This document shows, piece by piece, positions 6,706-12,500 of a stretch of DNA of 12,764 nucleotides. The notes below the pieces were generated by a model, which made no database searches, was not told the origin of the DNA, and saw nothing but the letters and a program-made list of their open reading frames with translations. Location: assembly GCA_002772115.1 (NCBI GenBank), contig PCRW01000058.1, forward strand, positions 1-12,764, given 5' to 3'. The first letter of the stretch is position 1; the number at the start of each line of letters is the position of its first letter. Origin of the DNA: Candidatus Moranbacteria bacterium CG23_combo_of_CG06-09_8_20_14_all_35_22 (GTDB lineage Bacteria > Patescibacteriota > Minisyncoccia > Moranbacterales > UBA2206). A program made the translations under genes and the position numbers.

Positions 6706-7029
6706 CTAAACATTGATATCGCCAACCACTTCATCAATAGTTTTTCTTTCTTTAGGCGCTACTCTTCTTTCGCTTCCTTCTGGTTCATTGATCTTTAGGT
6801 TAACTCGAGCGTTGTTGCGCGCTCCAATAACTCGAAGAAGAGTTCGGAGAGCTTTAGCAGTTGCACCTTCGCGACCGATAATCATTCCCATATCTTCAGC
6901 ATTGACATCCAATGAAATGAGTACTCCCATTTCATCAATCTTGCGATCAACTTTCACATCTTCTGGATGATTTACAATTTGTTTAACGACATATTCTACA
7001 AAATCTCTGTCGGTTACTTGTTCTGTCAT
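6706..7029 (-). CDS. khpA: KH-domain RNA-binding protein, KhpA family
   Basis: KhpA is a small single-KH RNA-binding protein known in Gram-positive bacteria to pair with KhpB (Jag) and influence cell division and elongation through RNA. The 107 residues begin with DFVEYVVKQIVNHPEDV (9-25), as in the family, and contain the KH loop GMIIGREGATAKALRTLL (48-65) with the GREG form of the GxxG motif, then the strand ARVNLKI (74-80). A tail of about 25 residues (EGSERRVAPKERKTIDEVVG) makes it longer than the usual 75-85. It is often found between rpsP and rimM-trmD; only trmD remains here, separated by a terminator. A perfect promoter and a structured leader of about 110 nt precede it. No Shine-Dalgarno sequence is seen. 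Confidence 0.92.
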   Translation of the reverse strand: MTEQVTDRDFVEYVVKQIVNHPEDVKVDRKIDEMGVLISLDVNAEDMGMIIGREGATAKALRTLLRVIGARNNARVNLKINEPEGSERRVAPKERKTIDEVVGDINV

Positions 7030-7138
7030 ATGTGTGTACTGAAATTAAATATTACTTTTCTGAATTATTTTCAGAAATAATTTTGAGAAATTGCGAAACC
7101 CGCAAGATCGACCAGCCTGTTTAACTCCGCATTTTCTT
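7030..7138 (-). ncRNA. Structured 5' leader of khpA (candidate regulatory RNA)
   Basis: The predicted transcript has about 110 nt before the khpA ATG. It contains a short hairpin TTGCG-GGTTT-CGCAA (7091-7105), then two inverted repeats that cannot form together. AATTATTT/AAATAATT (7063-7082, 4-nt loop) competes with TTTCTGA/TCAGAAA (7057-7077), sharing bases 7063-7077. No run of Ts follows, so transcription attenuation is not indicated. No known riboswitch class is recognised. The base pairing is read directly; the function is conjecture. Confidence 0.35.
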
Positions 7139-7144
7139 GATTAT

Positions 7145-7173
7145 ATTATAAGCTATAAATTGATTTTTGTCAA
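7145..7173 (-). promoter_or_regulatory. Perfect consensus sigma-70 promoter for khpA
   Basis: TTGACA (7168-7173) and TATAAT (7145-7150) on the minus strand are exact consensus hexamers with the optimal 17-bp spacer. The expected start is near 7138. The -35 ends 8 bp after the CBS-protein stop codon. This is the strongest promoter match found in the window. Confidence 0.88.
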
Positions 7174-7181
7174 AAAATAAT

Positions 7182-7628
7182 TTACAAAAGCTTAATTGCG
7201 TCAGCCACTGTGATTATTCCGATAAGTACTCCTTCCGAATCAACCACGGGATAAGAATTGAAACTGCACTCTTTTATCAATTTTATAAAATCTTCTATTT
7301 CCATTTCTGGAGAAACATTTTCACATTTAGCGCTCATAATATCCTTGGCTTTGGCATGAAGTACAGCGTGCATCGCCTCTTTTTCCTCTTCGGCATATTT
7401 TATTTTTCCCTTATTGATAAAATCAATTAGTGATGGCATATAAACCATATTGGAAGAATCTTTGGTAAAAAAATCAGTTTCCGTGATAATTCCCAAAACT
7501 TTATTTTCGTCATCTACCACTGGCAAAGCGTGGATTTTGTTTTTTGACATAATTTCGGCAATTTCCGAAATTGGCGCCTCTTCTTTCACTGACATCACTT
7601 CTTTAGTCATAATTTCTTTTATTTTCAT
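7182..7628 (-). CDS. Tandem CBS-domain protein
   Basis: The 148 residues form one Bateman module: two CBS domains (about 4-55 and 94-148) and nothing else. Each has the typical features: IMTKEVMSVKEEAPISEIAEIM and HALPVVDDENKVLGIITETDFF in the first; KAKDIMSAKCENVSPEMEIEDFI and SYPVVDSEGVLIGIITVADAI in the second. Such modules bind adenine nucleotides (AMP, ATP, SAM, or c-di-AMP in some proteins) and act as energy or ligand sensors; the ligand here is unknown. A 38-residue acidic/charged linker (56-93) separates the domains. No partner enzyme is fused or directly coupled. It has its own probable promoter at 7678-7706, so it is likely a single-gene unit or weakly read through into khpA. Confidence 0.88.
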   Translation of the reverse strand: MKIKEIMTKEVMSVKEEAPISEIAEIMSKNKIHALPVVDDENKVLGIITETDFFTKDSSNMVYMPSLIDFINKGKIKYAEEEKEAMHAVLHAKAKDIMSAKCENVSPEMEIEDFIKLIKECSFNSYPVVDSEGVLIGIITVADAIKLL

Positions 7629-7677
7629 ATGTTTTGTATTAAAAAATTAAATTAAAATTACTTTTTTCCCTTTATTC

Positions 7678-7706
7678 ATAGTAGCACAAAAAAATAATTG
7701 CTCCAA
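7678..7706 (-). promoter_or_regulatory. Probable extended -10 promoter for the CBS-domain gene
   Basis: On the minus strand TTGGAG (7701-7706) and TACTAT (7678-7683) are 17 bp apart, and TGC directly before the -10 gives the extended form. The -35 lies inside the terminator stem of the upstream patatin gene. The leader to the ATG would be about 45 nt. Confidence 0.5.
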
Positions 7707-7722
7707 ATTAGCTTTTTAGAGC
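7688..7722 (-). terminator. Probable terminator overlapping the patatin stop codon
   Basis: On the minus strand GCTCTAAA and TTTGGAGC (ends of 7700-7722) pair as an 8-bp stem with one G-U pair and a 7-nt loop. The TAA stop of the patatin gene is inside the first arm. A run of seven Ts (7688-7694) follows after five bases. The gap before the T-run makes it weaker than the other terminators here. Confidence 0.5.
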
Positions 7723-8555
7723 TTGAAAAAATCTATAATTTTTCGGATAAAATTTTTCTTTTGAAAAGAATCGATTTTTAGCTGTTTTTTTATCTCTGCC
7801 ATCATTCGACTTGTCGCCTCGTAGCCTTCTTCTAAAAGCACTTCAAAATTTCTAAAATTAGTCGAGTCAAATTCCCCCAAATTTGGTTCAATGATTATTT
7901 CCGCCCGCCCAGGAATCAAAAAATTCTGCGATTCAGATAATATTTTATAAGAATTAGCCACCACATCAAATATGTTGCGAATTTTTATATATTTAGAATT
8001 GCGCTTCAAATTGACGCCAATTTTTATCTCCGCTCCCATTTTTTTGAGCGGAGAAAGTGGCAAGTTTTCTACCAATCCGCCGTCCACCAATTTTCTTCCG
8101 TCAATTTTGACTGGAATAAAAATCCCTGGCAAGCAGGTGCTAGCCATAATAGCCTGCGCCAAATTACCTTTATGAAAAATAATTTCCTTGCCTGTATCAA
8201 TGTCCGTTGCTACGATAGCTAAAGGAATTCTGGCTTCTTCAATTTTCACATCCCCCAAAGCGCTGATCATCAATTCCCTGATTGGATGATTAGAATTTAT
8301 TCCTAATTTTGAATACCCAAATTCAGAAATACTTTGCCAATTCATTCCTCTAGAAATTTCAATCATCTTTTCCAAAGGAACATCAAATGCCAAACAAGCA
8401 GCCGCAATCGCTCCAGCACTGGTGCCAGCCACACAGTCAATCGGGATTTTATTCTCCCGCAAAGCTTTAATCACTCCAATATGCGCTATGCCCAAAGCCG
8501 TTCCCCCAGAAAGCGCCAACCCAACCTTCAAACGATTTTTCTTTTTATGAAACAT
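7716..8555 (-). CDS. Patatin-like phospholipase / lipid acyl hydrolase (RssA/YchK-like)
   Basis: Patatin-family enzymes hydrolyse acyl chains from lipids with a Ser-Asp dyad. The 279 residues contain the nucleophile elbow GTSAG (44-48, Ser46) and the catalytic Asp158 in DGGLVENLP (158-166). The N-terminal oxyanion loop reads LSGGTALGIAHIGVIKAL (15-32) where most members have GGGxRG; the Thr-Ala-Leu form is unusual. ATDIDTG (117-123) and STCLPGIFIPV (139-149) also fit this bacterial group. No signal peptide or membrane span is seen, so it is probably cytoplasmic; the basic start MFHKKKNRLK and the C-terminal KKNFIRKIIDFFKL could touch membrane. The substrate is unknown. The stop codon sits in a terminator stem. 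Upstream there is only a weak TATAGT -10-like box. Confidence 0.88.
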   Translation of the reverse strand: MFHKKKNRLKVGLALSGGTALGIAHIGVIKALRENKIPIDCVAGTSAGAIAAACLAFDVPLEKMIEISRGMNWQSISEFGYSKLGINSNHPIRELMISALGDVKIEEARIPLAIVATDIDTGKEIIFHKGNLAQAIMASTCLPGIFIPVKIDGRKLVDGGLVENLPLSPLKKMGAEIKIGVNLKRNSKYIKIRNIFDVVANSYKILSESQNFLIPGRAEIIIEPNLGEFDSTNFRNFEVLLEEGYEATSRMMAEIKKQLKIDSFQKKNFIRKIIDFFKL

Positions 8556-8647
8556 AAGCCATCTTTTTTATGAAATTAACCTTATTTTCAACTTCTGCTT
8601 TTACTATAAAGCAAATCAAGAAAAAAATCCATTCCAAATAAAAAAAC
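8556..8647. other. Spacer upstream of the patatin gene
   Basis: This spacer has no coding region. On the minus strand a TATAGT box occurs at about 8602-8607, about 47 bp before the ATG, but no acceptable -35 at 16-18 bp was found, so a promoter is not called. Confidence 0.4.
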
Positions 8648-8673
8648 AAAAAAAAGCAGAGTTTTACCCCCGC
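8648..8673 (-). terminator. Intrinsic terminator downstream of the AbrB-like gene
   Basis: On the minus strand GCGGGG and CTCTGC (ends of 8656-8673) form a 6-bp stem with two G-U pairs and a 6-nt loop GTAAAA, directly followed by eight Ts (8648-8655). It lies about 113 bp after the small gene's stop. Confidence 0.7.
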
Positions 8674-8786
8674 TCTAGGATAATTTTTAATTATTCCTTC
8701 GAAATAATATTAGCTACTTTTTTTGCCACCTCCTCTTTATATTTATAATTCAAGCTTTACTACCATATATAGGCGAATGGTAATAA
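8674..8786. other. Untranslated stretch between AbrB-like gene and its terminator
   Basis: This stretch would be the 3' untranslated region of the small gene. It contains an AGGAGG on the minus strand (8729-8734) with no ATG, GTG or TTG at a useful distance and only a 20-codon open frame nearby. No gene is called. Confidence 0.45.
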
Positions 8787-8951
8787 TTATTTTCTTTTCC
8801 AATCTCGAATTTGAATTTTTCCTTTGCCTTTGTCTTCCAAAACAATTTTTTGTTTTTCTTTCCAGCCGTATTTGGCGATAATTTCTTTGGGGATAACGAT
8901 ATTATAACTCCACTTACTCGCCTTCCCAATTTTTCGAATATATTTTTCCAT
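8787..8951 (-). CDS. AbrB/MazE/SpoVT-type DNA-binding protein
   Basis: This 54-codon gene reads MEKYIRKIGKASKWSYNIVI, then PKEIIAKYGWKEKQKIVLED, then KGKGKIQIRDWKRK, ending in TAA. The pattern SYNIVIPKEIIAKYGWKEKQKIVLE matches the swapped-hairpin AbrB fold of transcription factors and antitoxins (compare the family's SxxVTIPKEIxxxLGxxxGxxV). The protein is basic and dimerisation is expected. It is preceded by a dyad at 9003-9022 and a near-palindrome around AGATATCT at 8961-8977, either of which could be its operator. No toxin gene lies beside it, so an antitoxin role is not supported within this window. A small transition-state-type regulator is the other option. The start is the only ATG in frame with the domain; no Shine-Dalgarno sequence is seen. 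Confidence 0.8.
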   Translation of the reverse strand: MEKYIRKIGKASKWSYNIVIPKEIIAKYGWKEKQKIVLEDKGKGKIQIRDWKRK

Positions 8952-9002
8952 ATTTATATTGTATAGATATCTAATACTAATTACATAATTTAATAACTAC
9001 CG

Positions 9003-9022
9003 ATACTGGTAAACTCCAGTAT
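9003..9022. repeat. 7-bp inverted repeat upstream of the AbrB-like gene
   Basis: ATACTGG (9003-9009) and CCAGTAT (9016-9022) are perfect inverted copies around a 6-nt loop. It is about 52 bp before the AbrB-like start codon, where a -35 region could lie. No T-run follows on either strand, so an operator is more likely than a terminator. Function is inferred only from position. Confidence 0.6.
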
Positions 9023-9054
9023 TTAAGGATAGTTTTTTCAGAAAAAATTTGGAA

Positions 9055-9102
9055 TGTAGGTACGGACATAGGTACGGGCGTAGGTACGACCGTAGGTACG
9101 GG
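9055..9102. repeat. Four tandem 12-bp units with core TAGGTACG
   Basis: Units at 9055-9066, 9067-9078, 9079-9090 and 9091-9102 all contain TAGGTACG; the flanking bases vary (TG-, CA-, CG-, CG- before the core; GA, GG, AC, GG after). The array is clearly richer in G and C than its surroundings. It lies in the gap between the small membrane protein gene and the AbrB-like gene. Confidence 0.95.
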
Positions 9103-9163
9103 ATACTTTCTTCACTCTAAAATAATTTACTGGAAATAATATCCTCCTGTTAAAAATACTCGA
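9103..9163. other. Spacer after the small membrane protein gene
   Basis: No gene is visible. On the minus strand there is an AGGAGG (9143-9148) just after the upstream stop, but no start codon follows at a usable distance (the nearest GTG is about 28 nt away and begins a 25-codon frame across the 12-bp repeats). No clear terminator for the surface-protein pair was found here. Confidence 0.5.
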
Positions 9164-9535
9164 CTAATTTCCTTGGTCAATTTTATTCATCAGCATTTTT
9201 AAAAGATTTCGCACTTCTTTTTGGGCGCTGGTTTCATCTCCGCTAGCCACAAAAAGTTTCCATTGGTTCAAAAGTTCTTCGTCATTCAAATCACGCACGG
9301 CATTTTCCAATTCCAGTCTGGTTTCAAATTCAACTTCGCCTTGAGCTTCTAAAACTTTTTCAATAAAAAGCTGACCGAAAGCCAAGACTTTTCCATTTCC
9401 GCCATTATTTATTTTTACTGTTTTTTGTTGAAGATTGGCAATTTCTTTTTTGGCCGAAAAATATTTAACCGCCAAAAAGGAACTACTGAAAAATAAAACG
9501 GCCACGCAAACAGCTAAAACAATTTTCGTTTTCAT
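9164..9535 (-). CDS. Small membrane-anchored protein of unknown function
   Basis: The family is not recognised. The 123 residues begin with a basic MKTK and one membrane segment (about 5-24, IVLAVCVAVLFFSSSFLAVK), read either as an uncleaved signal anchor or as a signal peptide without a clear cleavage site. Then comes a short coiled-coil-like part (27-38), a Gly/Asn-rich turn NNGGNGK (43-49) and a helical acidic domain. In that domain VLEAQGEVEFETRLELENAVRDLNDEELLNQWKLFVAS (61-98) and EVRNLLKMLMNKI (107-119) look like packed helices. Its ATG overlaps the TGA of the giant surface protein as ATGA, so translation is probably coupled. It is therefore likely to act on the outer side of the membrane together with that protein, for example as an accessory or chaperone; that role is inference. 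Confidence 0.75.
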   Translation of the reverse strand: MKTKIVLAVCVAVLFFSSSFLAVKYFSAKKEIANLQQKTVKINNGGNGKVLAFGQLFIEKVLEAQGEVEFETRLELENAVRDLNDEELLNQWKLFVASGDETSAQKEVRNLLKMLMNKIDQGN

Positions 9536-12500
9536 ATTTTTTTATTATTTCGCATTTTGTCGCGATAAAAATTATACGCCAGCAAAATGCTGATTAAAAT
9601 TATAATTATAGTTTTCCAGTCAAAAATTTTTAGGAGCCAACCTCGACTTTTCATTTCAATATTCAAATGAATTCCTCGACCTTCGGTCACAGAAAATTCT
9701 TCGCTTTTGTAAGGCTTGCATCTAGACGCTTCTACTGCTAAATAATATCGACCTTCCGGAACTAAAAATGAATATCTTCCGTCTGCGCTGGTTGTTTGCG
9801 GATTTTCTTGGCTATAATCGCTCGCTTTCCATAATTCAAATTGACCAGTTTCGGAATTCAACCAAAAAAGAGAAGTCTTAGCATCGGCAATTCTAGCTTC
9901 CCGCCCTTTTATTTTTTCATACACATAACCTTCTGGATCGATGATCATCGTCAAACTCATTTTTTGCGTGCCAAGATTTTCATCTTGATATTCCGTCAAA
10001 GTGATAATTTCATATTCTCCAGCATTATTCGGTGTTTTTATTTCCGCCGTATAAATTCCATCACCGTCCAAATCGTTATATTCGAATTTTTCTAAAATCA
10101 ATTCTTCTTTTATCTCGGCCAAAGCTGTATTCAATTTTAATATTTCCCAAAATTTTTCCCGTTCCGCTTCGGAAATTTTTCTTGATCGAAAAGCAATCAG
10201 CCCGCTTATTCTATTAACTGGTCCTTCCGGTTTTATTTCCAAACTTACCCTTTGATTAGCCAGCGTGGAAGTTATTTTTTCCACTTTTCCCTCCTCTGTT
10301 ATTTCCAATTTTGTTTCCAGCTGAATCTTTCCTTTTTCCGATTTAGCAACAATAAAATTGTCTGGCAATTTGTCGAGTTTAGGCAAAGCTATTTTGAGAT
10401 TTTTAATTTCTTCTATATCGGAAATTTTAGTCAAACCGAGATCTTGAAAAATCTTTTCCAGTTGAGGAAGCTTGTCTTTTAATTGAGCTAATTCTTTGGG
10501 AATATTAAGCGCAATAAATTTCTCCATAGGAGAGGAAGAAACTAAACTCCAATTTCCCGCTAGTGCCGGTTGAGGAATGAGTGGTACAAAAAATTCTTCA
10601 TTTTCTACCGGCTCTTCTTCATCATCTTCGTCATCCCAAAAAGTTATTAGATCAATAGTTTCTTGAATTAGCAGTTCCGGACAACTTTTTGTCTTAATTT
10701 CAGCTTTATCCGAATATTCAGTTTCAATCCCTTCTGCATTTCTGGCCTTAACTTTGAACTCATACGTTTTTCCACATTTCAAATCTTTGGATGTCCAATC
10801 CGTATCCTCATCCCAGCCGGAATGATCACCATTAACGGTATTTTTTGCATAATACTCTGTTCCGTCCAAATTGGAATTTTCATCCCAAGAAATTTTAATT
10901 TCATCCTTTTCGCGATTTTCATCTTCGGGTTTTCCGGGAACATTTGCCAACTCCGAAGATTCTTCAGCCTCTGTCAATATTCCATCGCTATGTCCTGTTT
11001 CGCTCCAATTTCCCAGAGCATCTTGCGTTTTAATATGAAAATAATATGTAGTATTATCCGACAAAGAAAGTCCCGTTGAAACAACGCTTTGGTCAGTGTT
11101 TGTCGATGTCCACGCCACCACTGTTCCCGTCAAACAATCCGCGCTGTCCGTGGAAATACAATATTGATTATCCGCAATTCCTTCTGCATCAGTAGAAACC
11201 CATTCGGCCGAAAGTTGCACTAGCGAAATAGTAGTTGCGCCCCCATCCGTGACTACGGGAGTGGTGGGCGGAGTTTTGCTATATTTCAAAATAAATATTC
11301 TTTCTATTCCCCAAGCTCCCAAACCGTTTTGCGGTTTGACATGAAAATAATTTGTGCCTTCGGAAATAACAATATCGTCAATATACGGATTAGTTATATT
11401 ATCTTCTGTACCATCTATCGTATCGCCGGAATCAGTATTGAGTTCGTAATAGAAAGTATCATCACTAGGAGAATTTGGATCTGTCCAAGAAAAAGAAATT
11501 TGATCATCACTTCCGACAGCAACATAATTAAACCAAGTATCGCTAACAAAAGATGTTCGATCAAGGGAAGACGGTCCGGAGTCAACAGCTATAATATCCG
11601 GATTAACAGCAAAGTTCGCCGTCACAGAAATATCTCCTGTCACATTCGTATCAGTTCTTGGATTTTGAGTTGAAGAGTCAGACCAATCGACAAAATGATA
11701 ATTTTCATCTGGATCAGCGGTGACAGCGGTACCGTCAGATCCGTGAGCGACTGTTTGCGGAGTGGTACCGACGATGGCTCCGTTGGCGCCGGCGGAATAA
11801 GTGAGGGTATGTTGCACTATTGTCCATTGAGCATAAACAGTAATGCTAGCAGTAACTAATGTAGCGTCAGTAAAAGTTGTACCACCGCCATCAGCTTGGG
11901 TGTTCCAGTTGATGAAAGTGTAGCTTGCTTTGGTAGGAGCGGTAGACAAAGCATCAATCGTTGTATTGTAATCGGCAGTTTTGGTAGTTGGATTAGCTTC
12001 GATGTCTCCTCCGTTTTTGTTGAAGGTGACGGTGTAATTATTGATAGTGTATTGGGCTGTTACGATTAAATCAGTAATGACATTATTGTAGGCAATATCC
12101 CAACCAGTGAAAGTGTAGCCAGTTCTTTCTGGATCAGCCGGAGGGGTGGCAGAGCCTCCGTGATTAACTTCTTCTACTTTTAATTCAGTAGTGTCGTAAT
12201 CTTGGAAAGTAACAGTGTGAGTATCAATGGCAAAACTAGCCGTGACGGATAAATCAGCGGTAATGTTAGTATCCGTTCGACTGGCTGTGAGCACACTGTC
12301 TGACCACTCTACAAAATGATAATTATCATCTGGATCGGCGGTGACTACGGTGCCGTCTCCGCCATGACTTACAGTTTGAGGAGTAGTACCGACAATTGCT
12401 CCGTTGGCGCCGGCGGTGTAAGTGAGGGTGTGAGTATTAATTGTCCATTGCGCATAAAGAGTGGTGTCGGAAGTAATGCTAAAAGTATCGGTAGGAATAT

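Noticed and set aside
7071..7135. Protein-like minus-strand frame AELNRLVDLAGFAISQNYF in the khpA leader
   Set aside because: There is no start codon between the preceding in-frame stop and this stretch; the leader is better read as untranslated RNA.
7182..7628. Assigning the CBS protein as IMP dehydrogenase or a channel subunit
   Set aside because: Only the two CBS domains are present; no catalytic or transport domain exists in the 148 residues.
8687..8752. 20-codon frame ending EEVAKKVANIISKE near an AGGAGG
   Set aside because: It is very short, its only start would be TTG before the AGGAGG or a GTG inside it, and it has no recognisable family.
9055..9102. CRISPR array
   Set aside because: The units are 12 bp with no unique spacers; a CRISPR repeat-spacer pattern is absent, and no cas genes are present.
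9042..9119. Minus-strand 25-codon frame from GTG encoding RTYG-RTYA-RTYV-RTYI
   Set aside because: The AGGAGG is about 28 nt from the GTG, too far for initiation, and the frame is explained by the repeat array. A peptide cannot be excluded, but nothing supports it.
8978..9138. Plus-strand open frame with VGTD/VGTG repeats across the 12-bp array
   Set aside because: It has no ATG, GTG or TTG start after the upstream stop, and the peptide repeat is just the 12-bp DNA repeat translated.
9532..9700. Sortase-type cell-wall anchor at the surface protein C-terminus
   Set aside because: There is a membrane span and basic tail, but no LPxTG-like motif before it.
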